In this document: piece after piece, positions 15,929-25,349 of the stretch
How the letters are laid out: every line of letters begins with the position of its first letter
How positions within the stretch are numbered: position 1 is the first letter of the stretch
Assembly (NCBI GenBank): GCA_964549505.1
Contig: CAZJVD010000017.1
Span: 1-52,210 of the forward strand
Direction: 5' to 3'
From: CAZJVD01 sp964549505
GTDB taxonomy: Bacteria; Bdellovibrionota; UBA1018; CAZJVD01
Length of the DNA: 52,210 nucleotides
Made by a program: the position numbers and the translations under genes
The notes under the pieces: model-generated
Seen by the model: only the letters and a program-made list of their open reading frames with translations
Databases searched by the model: none
What the model was told of the DNA's origin: nothing

Positions 15929-17875
15929 TCAGTCTACGAAAGCTTTGAGAAGTTTAGCGCGCGACGGATGTCGAAGTTTACGAAGCGCTTTCGCTTCGAT
16001 CTGTCGAATCCGTTCGCGAGTGACGTAAAAATCCTGACCGACTTCTTCGAGCGTGTGGTCGGACTTCTCGCCGATTCCAAAACGCATGCGTAAAACCTTT
16101 TCTTCGCGCGGTGTGAGCGTCGAGAGAACTTTCCGTGTCTGTTCGGACAAGTTCACGCTGATCACAGCCTCGGTGGGATGAATGACCTTCTTGTCTTCGA
16201 TGAAATCACCGAGTGACGAGTCTTCTTCTTCACCGATCGGTGTTTCGAGCGAGATCGGCTCTTTTGCGATCTTGAGAACTTTGCGAACCTTATCGACCGG
16301 CATCTCCATCTTCACAGCAATCTCTTCTGGAGTGGGCTCACGACCGAGCGATTGCACGAGCATGCGTGACGTGCGCACGAGCTTGTTGATCGTTTCAATC
16401 ATGTGCACAGGAATACGAATCGTACGTGCTTGGTCAGCGATCGCGCGCGTGATTGCTTGCCGAATCCACCACGTCGCGTAGGTCGAAAACTTATAACCCC
16501 GTCGGTATTCGAACTTATCGACGGCTTTCATGAGACCAATATTGCCTTCTTGAATCAGATCCAAGAATTGCAAGCCACGGTTGGTGTACTTCTTCGCGAT
16601 AGAAACGACGAGACGAAGGTTGGCTTCAACAAGCTCGCTCTTCGCTTGGTCGGCTTTACGTTCGCCAACGAGCAATGAATCATTGATGTTCTTGAGCTCG
16701 TCGATCGTGACACCTGCTTCATCCTCAAGACGCTCGGAACGCTTGTCGAGCTCTTGAAACTGCTGAACCAGCTGCGTGAGCTTCTGCGCGGTCGCATCGA
16801 ACTTGCGCGCGAGCGCGTTCTGACGATCGGGACCTTTTGCAAAGTCTTCGCAGAGAGCTTCCATATCGCCGCGAGCTTTAATACCCAGATAATCAAAAAC
16901 TTTTTTACGCTCGAGGAGCACTTCGCTGGCCCGGGTCCAGTACGACTTGATCTCAGCTGAAAGCACATTGATCGTCTTACGGTTAAACGCAATGTTTTCG
17001 AACGCACGCTCAACCTGCCGTTCACGGCGGCGGATCTCATCACGGATACGCTCTTTTTCTTTGCCTGGAGTCTTTCGTGCTTCAGGACCGACGAGTTTCT
17101 TTTCGCTCTTCTCCTGATACCCGAGAAGCGTCTTAACCTTTGCGATCGCAACAAGAACTTTGTCTAAGAAAACTTTTTCATCTTCTGGAGAGACTTCGTC
17201 TTCCACACCCCGAATAACATCTTTTACTTTCGTCTTCGCAGTTTCGAGTCGCGTTCCGAGCTCGACGATCGCAAGCGTTCCAAGCTTCGAAGCGAGGAGT
17301 GCGCGCAGAATTTCGATTTCACCTTCTTCGATGCGCTTTGCGATTTCGACTTCGCCGTCACGCGTGAGCAACGAAACGCTGCCCATCTTTTTCAAATAAA
17401 GTTTTACAGGATCCGCTCCACGTGCGGTTTCCTCGGCCGGCTCGGCCACTTCGCCTTCAGCACGGGGCTCAACAGCACCTTCGACAGCGACTTCCCCTTC
17501 GACGCCGGCGGGAACAGGCTCCACCAGTTCGTTGAGGCCCGCACCTTCGAAATCATCATCTGTTTTGAGAACACGTTTTGGATCGACGACTTCGATCTCG
17601 TTCTCCGCGAGCATCGACATGACCTCGTCGACTTCAGCGGGTGTCACAAGTTCGGGCGGTAAGAGATCGTGAACTTCTTGGTAGCTCAGGTATCCGCGTT
17701 GCACACCGAGATCGAGCAGCTTCTTCATCTCTTTGCTGGTTTTGTCGATCAGTGGCTTGGCAGGTTTTGCAGGCTTCACGTCTTTCGGTGCAGACGGAGC
17801 GACTTCCGAGACAGAAACAGGAGCAGACGCGGTCTTCCCGACCGGCTCCGATTTCGTTAGTTTAGATTTGGTCAT
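15929..17875 (-). CDS. rpoD: Primary sigma factor RpoD (sigma-70)
   Basis: Directs core RNA polymerase to housekeeping promoters. The 648-residue protein has a Lys/Pro/Ala-rich N-terminal tail, region 1.1 (about 45-105), an acidic insert (about 110-150), regions 1.2-2 with the -10 recognition helix 'YKFSTYATWWIRQAITRAIA', the region 3 start 'TIRIPVHMIETINKL', and region 4.2 'TLEEVGQDFYVTRERIRQIE', the helix-turn-helix for -35 elements. A non-conserved region lies between 1.2 and 2.1, as in proteobacterial group 1 factors. The ATG shares ATGA with the dnaG stop, so the gene ends the macromolecular synthesis operon. A tRNA follows. Confidence 0.97.
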   Translation of the reverse strand: MTKSKLTKSEPVGKTASAPVSVSEVAPSAPKDVKPAKPAKPLIDKTSKEMKKLLDLGVQRGYLSYQEVHDLLPPELVTPAEVDEVMSMLAENEIEVVDPKRVLKTDDDFEGAGLNELVEPVPAGVEGEVAVEGAVEPRAEGEVAEPAEETARGADPVKLYLKKMGSVSLLTRDGEVEIAKRIEEGEIEILRALLASKLGTLAIVELGTRLETAKTKVKDVIRGVEDEVSPEDEKVFLDKVLVAIAKVKTLLGYQEKSEKKLVGPEARKTPGKEKERIRDEIRRRERQVERAFENIAFNRKTINVLSAEIKSYWTRASEVLLERKKVFDYLGIKARGDMEALCEDFAKGPDRQNALARKFDATAQKLTQLVQQFQELDKRSERLEDEAGVTIDELKNINDSLLVGERKADQAKSELVEANLRLVVSIAKKYTNRGLQFLDLIQEGNIGLMKAVDKFEYRRGYKFSTYATWWIRQAITRAIADQARTIRIPVHMIETINKLVRTSRMLVQSLGREPTPEEIAVKMEMPVDKVRKVLKIAKEPISLETPIGEEEDSSLGDFIEDKKVIHPTEAVISVNLSEQTRKVLSTLTPREEKVLRMRFGIGEKSDHTLEEVGQDFYVTRERIRQIEAKALRKLRHPSRAKLLKAFVD

Positions 17876-19740
17876 ATGAGCTCAACAAATTCCTTCAGTT
17901 TTCGCTGAACGTCAAGGTATTCTTTGAGTTTTTCGTCATACCTTGCGCGGTCATCGCTTCGTGCGAACGCAGCGACTTCTGATTTCAAAGCTTGCGAGAA
18001 ACGTGCCCAGACCTCGCGTCGTCGTGCCACCAAGATTCCTCGCATCACCTGTAACTCGCGCTCACTCGGTGGCGTGACCAAGACCGCTATGAGGGCCCGG
18101 CGAACGCTCTCTAAATTTTGATTTTTAGGAATGTTTTCAAAGAGGAGGTCGAGGTTTCGATCTGGATGTTCGCGCAAATCGCTTAAAAAGGCCGGATTAC
18201 CAGCAACTTTAGCAAAGATCGTGCCTCCGACTTCTTGAAGACTGGGTTCCTCAAAGAACAAACCCCAATTTGCCCCCGGTGGCAAATCTTGCCCCAGCCT
18301 CCCGAGCATTTCGGCGAAATCAGGCAGAACCACGCAGGCTTGAATCAATAAGACGTCCCGCTTAAGACTCATCGGGCCGCGCTTTTGCGCGACAGGGCGC
18401 TGCGGAGCTCGGTTCACGGACTCAGGACTTTTCTTCAGAAAAGGTCGGAGATCGATCTGAAATTTCAGGCGCACTGCCTGTACACGCAATTCGCGACCGA
18501 TCGGATCTGTAAGCGTATTGAGCCACTCCACCGCTCGCCGAGCGGCTTGCGCACGCGCTTCGGTATCACTGCCCGCTTGCTCAAATCCGCGCTCAAGAGC
18601 CAAGTCGAGAAGCGGTCGCGCACCGGCAATCTTCTCGCGAAATGCATCGGCTGCCGAACCGCCTTCTTCCCAAGCCGCAGCCGGATCTTTCGTCACATCG
18701 GCGGAACCGGATCGCGCCGGTCCGTAAACAATCACATGGCTTTTAAGCGCCAGTTCCATCGCGCGCTCGGTTGCGTCCTGGCCAGCGCGGTCGGAGTCGA
18801 AAACAAGAACGATTTTCTCAGCAAGGCGCGATAGGACCGCCAAGTGCTGAGACGTGAGTGCCGTTCCACAGGTAGCAACGGTATTGGGAAACCCCAGTTC
18901 GTGCATGGCGAGCACGTCGAAGAACCCCTCGACAACGTAAACCTGATCACGCTCGCGAATATGTTTGCGCGCTTGGAAGAGGCCGAAAAGGGCCCGCGAC
19001 TTACTGTAAATCGCTGAGTCCGGTGAGTTCAGATACTTAGGCGACGTGGTCGTATCGGACGTCTCACTGCCGGGCAAAAGACGTCCTCCAAAACCCTCGA
19101 TGCGTCGTGCACCATTGACGATCGGAAACATGATACGCGCACGAAAAAGATCGAAATGCTGGCCTTGAGTTTTCTGTGATGGCCGTATGAGACCCAGACT
19201 TTCCGCAGCGGTCGCAGGAACTTTTGTTTTCTCGAGATACTTCGAAAGACTGTCCCAACTGTTCTCGGCATAACCAACGAGAAAAAGTTTCTGAACGCCG
19301 TCAGAGATTTTCCGTCGTGCGAGGTAGGCTTTTGCAGCTTCGCTTTTCTCAAGCTGCGCGCGAAAAAAGCGACTGACGAAGTTACCGATGCGATAAAACA
19401 TCTCATGCTCGGAGGCTTTCGCTGCGCCTTCTTCGAGTCCTTGCAGAACGCCGCTCGGAATAGCAAGCCCCGCGCGCGCGGATAGATCACGAATCGCTTC
19501 CGTAAACGACAGCCCCTGCGTCTCCATGACAAACGAAATGAGATCGCCGCTCGCTCGACATCCGTAGCAGTGGTACAGATTTTTTGTGTCCGACACACTG
19601 AAGGACGGCGAACGTTCTTGATGGAATGGGCAGAGACCAACGAGTTGCGAACCGGACTTTCTCAATTGGACAAGTTCGCCCACCACTGAAACCAGCGGGA
19701 CGTTTGTTTTGATTTTTCGAATCCAGTCTTTTAAGTCCAT
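17872..19740 (-). CDS. dnaG: DNA primase
   Basis: Makes RNA primers for replication. The 622-residue protein has an N-terminal CHC2 zinc finger (C37, H40, C58, C61), the primase core (about 115-240), a TOPRIM domain with the Glu at 271 in 'VVEGFFDVLAM' and the Asp pair D315/D317 in 'VFDSDRAG', and a diverged C-terminal DnaB-interaction region (about 450-622). The start codon shares one A with the upstream glycosylase stop (TAATG), and the stop overlaps rpoD by ATGA. Gene order rpsU-yqeY-x-dnaG-rpoD is the classic macromolecular synthesis operon. Confidence 0.97.
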   Translation of the reverse strand: MDLKDWIRKIKTNVPLVSVVGELVQLRKSGSQLVGLCPFHQERSPSFSVSDTKNLYHCYGCRASGDLISFVMETQGLSFTEAIRDLSARAGLAIPSGVLQGLEEGAAKASEHEMFYRIGNFVSRFFRAQLEKSEAAKAYLARRKISDGVQKLFLVGYAENSWDSLSKYLEKTKVPATAAESLGLIRPSQKTQGQHFDLFRARIMFPIVNGARRIEGFGGRLLPGSETSDTTTSPKYLNSPDSAIYSKSRALFGLFQARKHIRERDQVYVVEGFFDVLAMHELGFPNTVATCGTALTSQHLAVLSRLAEKIVLVFDSDRAGQDATERAMELALKSHVIVYGPARSGSADVTKDPAAAWEEGGSAADAFREKIAGARPLLDLALERGFEQAGSDTEARAQAARRAVEWLNTLTDPIGRELRVQAVRLKFQIDLRPFLKKSPESVNRAPQRPVAQKRGPMSLKRDVLLIQACVVLPDFAEMLGRLGQDLPPGANWGLFFEEPSLQEVGGTIFAKVAGNPAFLSDLREHPDRNLDLLFENIPKNQNLESVRRALIAVLVTPPSERELQVMRGILVARRREVWARFSQALKSEVAAFARSDDRARYDEKLKEYLDVQRKLKEFVELI

Positions 19741-20477
19741 TACATCTCGAGCGAAATCCCGCGCTTGTTTTCCGGAACGGGTGTCACAGCGTTACTCCCG
19801 CGCACGATAAACCGCCACGGTAACTCCCGGCCTTTTTGAATCCCCACACGTGGTGTCGCAAGGATTTCGCACGGACGAAAACCATCGTCCCAAACTGTGA
19901 TCTTTGGCCCCCTTAACGAAGCCCGATTCCAGCTCATGGTAATCCCCATCGCTTGCGCCAAACGGCCAGGTCCTGAGGCGAGTTTCGCAACCAGCATTCC
20001 AGCCAACGGATTGACCTTTTGGGGTATGTCGCGCACACGACGTAAAGTAAAGCTGCGGCGCTTGCACATGAGCTCAATCCCTTCGAGAGGTTCGACGGCA
20101 CGGATCAAAACGGCGCTGGGACAACCCGCTGGCTCGGTTACAAAGTTGAGCAAGGGGTACATTCCATAAATAAAGTAGACATAAGCACGTCCTGGATCTT
20201 CGAACATCGGTGCGGAGCGGGGGGTGCATCCTCGAGCACTATGCGCGGCCGGATCGACACCACCTTCGCTCAAGACTCCGCGATAGGCCTCGACCTCGAC
20301 GATTCTACCCGCTGTTTTTTGACCCCTGACCGAGGTGACTAGGATTTTTCCAAGTAAGGCGGGAGCGACTTCGAGCGAAGTCCGATGAAAGAACTTTTCG
20401 GAAAGAAGCTTGCGGCGCGGCCTAGGCTCCGCCGAGCGCTTTCTTGACGAGCTCGCTAACCAAACGTCCATCCGCAC
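19740..20477 (-). CDS. mpg: DNA-3-methyladenine glycosylase (AAG/MPG family)
   Basis: Excises alkylated purines such as 3-methyladenine and hypoxanthine, leaving an abasic site for base-excision repair. The 245-residue protein matches the AAG fold: 'LLGKILVTS...GRIVEVEAYRG' has the conserved E-A-Y with the catalytic Glu, followed by D-P-A-A-H-S, then 'AYVYFIYGMYPLLNFVTEP' and 'AVLIRAVEPLEG'. The 5' end overlaps yqeY by 56 bases, so an internal start is possible, but no better in-frame ATG, GTG or TTG precedes the conserved domain. It sits between yqeY and dnaG, an unusual place for a repair gene. Confidence 0.93.
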   Translation of the reverse strand: MRMDVWLASSSRKRSAEPRPRRKLLSEKFFHRTSLEVAPALLGKILVTSVRGQKTAGRIVEVEAYRGVLSEGGVDPAAHSARGCTPRSAPMFEDPGRAYVYFIYGMYPLLNFVTEPAGCPSAVLIRAVEPLEGIELMCKRRSFTLRRVRDIPQKVNPLAGMLVAKLASGPGRLAQAMGITMSWNRASLRGPKITVWDDGFRPCEILATPRVGIQKGRELPWRFIVRGSNAVTPVPENKRGISLEM

Positions 20478-20889
20478 GTCCTTGCGTCTTCGGCATCAGT
20501 ACTTTCATGACTTTGCCCATGTCTTTTGCCGATGTGGCTTGCGCTTCTTGAACAGCAGCTTCGACAATCGTTTTGAGCTCAGCTTCGGAGAGCTGCGCCG
20601 GCATGAAGCTCATCAGAAACTTCAGTTCGGCTTCTTCCTTGGTAGCAAGTTCTTCGCGGCCGCCTTTTCGGAACTGCTCAATCGACTCTTGTCGCTGTTT
20701 TGAAAGCGTCGAGATCAATTGGTGAATATCCGTGTCGGTCGCGTCTTTACGCGTGTCGATTTCCTTCTTCCGAATCGCGGCAAAGAGATTGCGCGCAAAC
20801 TGAAGCAAGTCCTTTTCGCCCGCTTTGAGCGAAGACTTCATGATTTCGCTAACTTTGATCTTGATAGGGGACGGATTAGATTCCGCCAT
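20422..20889 (-). CDS. yqeY: GatB/YqeY domain protein
   Basis: A 155-residue protein of the YqeY family, related to the C-terminal tail of the GatB subunit of tRNA-dependent amidotransferase. Its own role is not settled. Typical features are the helical N-terminal domain ('LKAGEKDLLQFARNLFAAI'), 'ESIEQFRKGGREELATKEEAEL' and a C-terminal tail with 'GKVMKVLMPKTQGRADGRLV'. It lies 14 bases downstream of rpsU and before dnaG, its usual genomic context. Confidence 0.95.
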   Translation of the reverse strand: MAESNPSPIKIKVSEIMKSSLKAGEKDLLQFARNLFAAIRKKEIDTRKDATDTDIHQLISTLSKQRQESIEQFRKGGREELATKEEAELKFLMSFMPAQLSEAELKTIVEAAVQEAQATSAKDMGKVMKVLMPKTQGRADGRLVSELVKKALGGA

Positions 20890-20903
20890 AATTCACTGCC
20901 TAA

Positions 20904-21113
20904 CTAGTAACTGCGGCTTCGACGTGGACCGCTGGTTTTCTTCAGAGCGCGCTTACGAGCCGCAGCCTGTTTTTTCTTACGTTTCACGGAAGGCTTCTCG
21001 TAGTGCTCGCGCTTGCGTGTCTCGGAAAGAATCCCTGCTTTTTCACACTGCTTCTTGAATCGTTTCAGGGCTGTTTCAAACGAGTCACCTTCGCGGACAA
21101 AAATACCTGGCAC
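20904..21113 (-). CDS. rpsU: Small ribosomal subunit protein bS21
   Basis: A 69-residue basic protein of the 30S subunit with the family N-terminus P-G-I-F-V-R-E-G-D-S-F-E-T-A-L-K-R-F and a Lys/Arg-rich tail ending R-R-S-R-S-Y. It starts at GTG 21113 with a strong GGAGGT 5 bases upstream. It is the first gene of the rpsU-yqeY-mpg-dnaG-rpoD operon and begins 58 bases after the mevalonate kinase stop. The intergenic gap contains a run of eight T but no clear hairpin. Confidence 0.97.
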   Translation of the reverse strand: MPGIFVREGDSFETALKRFKKQCEKAGILSETRKREHYEKPSVKRKKKQAAARKRALKKTSGPRRSRSY

Positions 21114-21171
21114 TAGTTACCTCCAAAAAAAATGTTGATGCATGCAGGTATAACCCCGGAAAACGCAGGCT

Positions 21172-21993
21172 TCAAGGCCATAATGCCACCAAAAACCCAC
21201 CCCTACCTGCCCCTGTCATACGCACGGCTACCGCGCCTTTGGCTTTGAGTTCCTGGTAAAGAGTCCGAGCTTTCTCGGGAATCAGACCCCAGATCTCATA
21301 AGCACGCCACGAACGGTCCAGACTTTCAGCTAAGCGGTCTCGGTTACCCTCGATAAGTCCCTGGCGAGCCCATTGAACCGCCTCGATCATGGCGTCGTCA
21401 GCGGTCTTGCCATCACGCGATCCCAAACGAAAGGCTTTGACCTTTTCGACAGCGAGCATTGTTGAGCCGCGAAGGCCGGTGTCGTGTAAAGAAAACTGGA
21501 TCGGACGAGACGTCGTCGCGATTTTTAGCGGCTCCCAAGGCGTCGGGAGTCTTCCACGCTGGAACGTGAGGGGTACGCCGATTTGAACCGCGGCGATATC
21601 CATACCGCTACTCTGACCGTGAAAATGGCATTCGAGCGCGGTCGCTAACCGCCATGTTTCTTCCGGGGTCCAGTGACAATCCAGCTCAAAACCCTTCCAC
21701 TCGACGAATGCCGAGCAAAGTGCGGCCGATGAGCCTAAACCGCCGCCTTCAGGAATCGTGCTCTCAAGAGCGACATGACCGTAGGGAGTCGCGGCACCTA
21801 AACCTTTTTCGACCCAGGCGCTATCCAGTTCACGCCAAATCGACGGCCATTTTGCTGGACCGCTCGAATCAAACGTTACTTTGAGACGATAGTCGGGCCA
21901 CGGCATCACCACCGATGGATGCCCGTTGAGAACCGTGTGCTCGCCGGCGAGGACCCACTTTGCCGGTCGTTCGATCGTACGCGTTCGACTCAT
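21172..21993 (-). CDS. mvk: Mevalonate kinase
   Basis: A GHMP kinase of 273 residues that phosphorylates mevalonate to mevalonate-5-phosphate. It starts with 'RPAKWVLAGEHTVLNG', the GHMP motif 1 of mevalonate kinases (A-G-E-H). The ATP loop is P-E-G-G-G-L-G-S-S-A-A-L (81-92) and motif 3 is 'RMTGAGRGGFLVAL' at the C-terminus. It overlaps mvaD by ATGA and ends the fni-mvaA-pmk-mvaD-mvk operon. It is shorter than most mevalonate kinases (about 300 or more residues). Assignment among the three GHMP members rests on order and motif. Confidence 0.88.
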   Translation of the reverse strand: MSRTRTIERPAKWVLAGEHTVLNGHPSVVMPWPDYRLKVTFDSSGPAKWPSIWRELDSAWVEKGLGAATPYGHVALESTIPEGGGLGSSAALCSAFVEWKGFELDCHWTPEETWRLATALECHFHGQSSGMDIAAVQIGVPLTFQRGRLPTPWEPLKIATTSRPIQFSLHDTGLRGSTMLAVEKVKAFRLGSRDGKTADDAMIEAVQWARQGLIEGNRDRLAESLDRSWRAYEIWGLIPEKARTLYQELKAKGAVAVRMTGAGRGGFLVALWP

Positions 21994-23087
21994 GCGAGAC
22001 CTCCGTGGGCGAGGCGAGCCCCGGACCCGCTAGCGTCGGAAAGAATCAGAAGACCTGGAAAACGTGTTTGGATCCGATCGCGCCAGTCGCTTGCGTCTTC
22101 CGGCGCGCAGATGAGGTGAATATTCGGTCCCGCATCCATGGTGATCCAGGGAGGATTTGGATGCGCGGGCGTCGACCGGACATAGGATCGCAAGAACGTT
22201 AAGATCTCGAGCGTCTCTGGCATCCAATAGGTGAACGGTTCGGGTAACGTGTGAAAGAGACTGTGCATTTCCCAAGCTTCGGCCCAAGTTTCAACGGCGA
22301 CTGTTTCTCGATCACCGATCCGGAGCGCTCTCACCACACGATCGATTCGGGCCTTTGCGCGCTCTACTCTTCCCGACCAGAGCGGACTCTGGGTGACGAG
22401 AGCGTGCACGTCCGAAGACGAAATCTTCTTTTCGCGGGCGTCGGTAACGAGAACGAGTACGGAAGACTTTTCAAAAATCGGCGCGACGTCGAGTCGTGAT
22501 GTTTCACGAACCGGATCTCTGGGGTCCCACAGAACAAAGGGACCATCAAAAGACCGTGCGCTGCTGCCCGATCCCTGACGTGAAAGCGTGGAAAGCCGCG
22601 CGCGAAACTCTGGATCGCGGGTGTACAACGCTTGAAAGGCTTCGGTTTCCTGCGCTTGCGCTGCGATCACCGCAAGCGTGAGTGCAGCGAAACTGGAAGC
22701 GCTCGACGCAAGTCCGGCCCCCTGCGGAAAACGACTAGCGGACCGAATGATCAGATTTTTTCGGGTGGACGAAGCAATCCCAAACTGAGCCAGTAGCGCA
22801 GGTGCACGGTCCACCACCCGCGAAGCGTGCGCGAGAAAACGCGATCGCGACTTTTCCGACAACTCGGGCACGATGTGCGCTGGAAAGTTCGAAACACTTT
22901 CAGAAATCCACTGGATACCGGACTCGCCGGATTCGACCGATGCTTCACGCACATCGACGACCGTGGAAAGTGTGTTCAGTGTGAGCGAGAGACTGGGATT
23001 AGCTGGCAGGTTTTCGCGTGGATCATCCTTGCCCATGTATTTCACAAGGGCGATGTTCGATGGTGCTTCGGCGCACCAGCGCTTCAT
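21990..23087 (-). CDS. mvaD: Diphosphomevalonate decarboxylase
   Basis: Converts mevalonate diphosphate to isopentenyl diphosphate using ATP. The 365-residue protein begins M-K-R-W-C-A-E-A-P-S-N-I-A-L-V-K-Y-M-G-K, characteristic of the family, with the ATP loop G-A-G-L-A-S-S-A-S (123-131), the strictly conserved S-R-Q-G-S-G-S-S-A-R stretch (about 169-178) and the catalytic Asp in M-D-A-G-P-N (317-322). It overlaps pmk and mvk by ATGA on each side, so the three kinase-type genes are translated as a unit. Confidence 0.95.
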   Translation of the reverse strand: MKRWCAEAPSNIALVKYMGKDDPRENLPANPSLSLTLNTLSTVVDVREASVESGESGIQWISESVSNFPAHIVPELSEKSRSRFLAHASRVVDRAPALLAQFGIASSTRKNLIIRSASRFPQGAGLASSASSFAALTLAVIAAQAQETEAFQALYTRDPEFRARLSTLSRQGSGSSARSFDGPFVLWDPRDPVRETSRLDVAPIFEKSSVLVLVTDAREKKISSSDVHALVTQSPLWSGRVERAKARIDRVVRALRIGDRETVAVETWAEAWEMHSLFHTLPEPFTYWMPETLEILTFLRSYVRSTPAHPNPPWITMDAGPNIHLICAPEDASDWRDRIQTRFPGLLILSDASGSGARLAHGGLA

Positions 23088-24058
23088 GGACGCACACCGG
23101 GTGCGAAATCGAGTCCTTTCGAGACAAGTTTGAGGCTCAGCTTCGAAGCGGTCTTCATCAGCTCTTCTTCGTTTTCCGAACAGACAAGGACCAGGTCCGC
23201 GAGCAATGCACCGGAACCCTTGACACCATAGACGCCCGGGAGAGCTTCGATCGCCAAACGATCGCGTGTGGCTTCGGGATGTTCAAGCTCCGCCTTCTCT
23301 AAAATGCGCGCATACTCCGAAAACGCACGCCCTAGTTTGGTCAAACCGAGAGTGGACGAATCCCCTTCACGCACGACACTGACACCGGATTCAAGCACCT
23401 GCCGCAAGTCACTGGGGACCATACTCTCTCGAAAACGCTGAACCCCTGCTGCTCCAAAAGTTTTCAAATACTCATGCGTCGGAACTTTTCGTTTGTGGGC
23501 TGCAGAAAAAACATAAACCTTAGAAAACACGCGTTTCTGACTTTCCGTTCGGAACTCCGTCACCGAAGGAGCCGACAGCGGAAGCCCCATGAGGCCCGAA
23601 ATCAGCGCGGCGCCTCCGGTCCACTGAATCGCGACGTCGGCACCGCTGGGACGCACACCCCCGACGGTCGCTAGCTCGATGTATTCGATCAAAATCTCTT
23701 TCAGGCTCTCAAAACGCCGCTGTCCCACTTTCGCAGAGAGACTCAGGATCTGCGAAAGCGCGAGAAACTGAGCACTCGAAGCTCCCAACCCGCCCACACC
23801 ACGATGGGGGTCTTTAAAAATCAGTCCACCGTTCGGCTCACCGGCGTTGTCCCGCAATGCTTGGGAAAAAAGTTTACCTGCAGGCGACTCGGGATCGAAC
23901 GGCATCGGAGGAAGTCCCTGAGCGTTCTCACTCCAGACAAGTTCAAACTGAGGGTGAACGGCAGCAAGGAGAGCCGGACCACCGGCTATGACAAGGTATT
24001 CTCCTAAGAGAAAAATTTTAGAGGGGACTTTAATACTCAGCGTACCCGGACTCACCAC
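23084..24058 (-). CDS. Phosphomevalonate kinase (GHMP type)
   Basis: A 324-residue GHMP kinase that forms mevalonate diphosphate from mevalonate-5-phosphate. The N-terminus 'VPSKIFLLGEYLVIAGGPAL' (G-E-Y) is typical of phosphomevalonate rather than mevalonate kinases, and the ATP loop is G-L-G-A-S-S-A-Q (90-97). It starts at a GTG-GTG pair and overlaps the end of mvaA by 29 bases. It lies between HMG-CoA reductase and the decarboxylase. The name is inferred from this order and the motif 1 sequence. Confidence 0.87.
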   Translation of the reverse strand: MVSPGTLSIKVPSKIFLLGEYLVIAGGPALLAAVHPQFELVWSENAQGLPPMPFDPESPAGKLFSQALRDNAGEPNGGLIFKDPHRGVGGLGASSAQFLALSQILSLSAKVGQRRFESLKEILIEYIELATVGGVRPSGADVAIQWTGGAALISGLMGLPLSAPSVTEFRTESQKRVFSKVYVFSAAHKRKVPTHEYLKTFGAAGVQRFRESMVPSDLRQVLESGVSVVREGDSSTLGLTKLGRAFSEYARILEKAELEHPEATRDRLAIEALPGVYGVKGSGALLADLVLVCSENEEELMKTASKLSLKLVSKGLDFAPGVRP

Positions 24059-25349
24059 GGATCGACTCCAACACCTCTCGCGCCAAAGAGAGGCTTATGC
24101 ATTTATTCTCCTTTAGCATCTGTGTCAATCGGAGCCTAACCTGAGGAATCTCATGGACTTCTGCGCCCGCTGCAATCGCGAGATTGGCAGCGTGCAACTG
24201 CATATGTCCTTTCACAATACCGACCGTCGAAAGTGCGCGGAGAGCGCCAAGATTCTGCACCAAACCAACCGCTGCGCAAATCCGAGCAAGGTCTTCGGCA
24301 CGTTCAGCGCCTAAAATCTTGAGTGCGATGAGCGCAAACGGATGACTCCGAGTCATTCCGCCCGCTGTTCCCAATGCCATCGGGACTTCGATGCGACCCA
24401 CGAGATCGCGACCTTCCATCCGCCAGTCGGTGAGGGGCCGAATGCGTCCCGAAAGAGACGCAAATGTGTGAATCCCGGCCTCCACAGCACGCCAATCATT
24501 GCCTGTCGCAATCAGAATGGGATCAATCCCATTCAAAGTACCTTTGTTATGAGTAGCCGCTCGATAAGGATCGCGCCGAGCAAAAACGACGGCTTCTTCG
24601 ATGCCACGACCGACAGCTGGATCCACATCGCGGACGACCACTTCAGCACCGGCTAGGCGCCCGTCGACCAGATTCGATAAGATACAGAGTCCAACCCGCT
24701 CACCTGTAAGTTCTTCGATCTTTGGTTTTAAAGCTTCGCAGACCTGATTGATCAGGTTCGCACCCATCGCATCGCAAGGATCGCAGAGCACGTGGATCAC
24801 GAGCATCTTGCCGGGATCGATTCCATCGTCGGTGCGTGTGATCTCTCGAAACGCAAGATCCTGAATACCGCCGCCACGACGAACAAGGCCGGGAACACAT
24901 TCGTTCGCGATACGAATCAAGAGATCACGATTCTTTTGGAGAACCGCACGCGTTCCAACCGGATCCTTACTGACGGGAATCTGGATCTGTCCAATGATCA
25001 AACGACCTTTCGCGTACGTTGCGATGCGACCCGACTTTCGAATCCATTTTGCGGTCGCGCTCGCAGCAGCAATGATCGATGTTTCTTCGACCGCCATCGG
25101 GATCAGAACATCACGCCCGTCAATATTGAAGTGCGTCGCGACTCCCAGAGGCAACGGAAAGTAACCAATGACGTTCTCGATGAAATTTTCAGCTAAACTG
25201 ATCGGCAGCGGACGATCGCCGCGTAAGACAGCAATGTCGTCGTCCGAAAGCCCCGAAATCTTACGGAGAGCGAGGAGTCGATTCTCAAACGACTGACGAT
25301 GAAAACCACTCATGTGTTCTAACTTGATCTCGTCTCGATAACGGCTCAT
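24030..25349 (-). CDS. mvaA: Hydroxymethylglutaryl-CoA reductase, class II
   Basis: Interconverts HMG-CoA and mevalonate. The 439-residue protein has the class II layout without membrane domain: E-N-V-I-G-Y-F with the catalytic Glu at about 58, 'LPLGVATHF', D-A-M-G-A-N (about 220) binding cofactor, and the catalytic His near 390 in V-K-G-H-M-Q-L-H. Class II enzymes can run in either direction, but the adjacent kinases, decarboxylase and isomerase say biosynthesis. It overlaps fni by ATGA and pmk by 29 bases. Confidence 0.95.
   Translation of the reverse strand: MSRYRDEIKLEHMSGFHRQSFENRLLALRKISGLSDDDIAVLRGDRPLPISLAENFIENVIGYFPLPLGVATHFNIDGRDVLIPMAVEETSIIAAASATAKWIRKSGRIATYAKGRLIIGQIQIPVSKDPVGTRAVLQKNRDLLIRIANECVPGLVRRGGGIQDLAFREITRTDDGIDPGKMLVIHVLCDPCDAMGANLINQVCEALKPKIEELTGERVGLCILSNLVDGRLAGAEVVVRDVDPAVGRGIEEAVVFARRDPYRAATHNKGTLNGIDPILIATGNDWRAVEAGIHTFASLSGRIRPLTDWRMEGRDLVGRIEVPMALGTAGGMTRSHPFALIALKILGAERAEDLARICAAVGLVQNLGALRALSTVGIVKGHMQLHAANLAIAAGAEVHEIPQVRLRLTQMLKENKCISLSLAREVLESIRGESGYAEY

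Noticed and set aside
21114..21171. Terminator between mvk and rpsU
   Set aside because: A run of eight T exists, but no stable stem precedes it, so I do not call a terminator.
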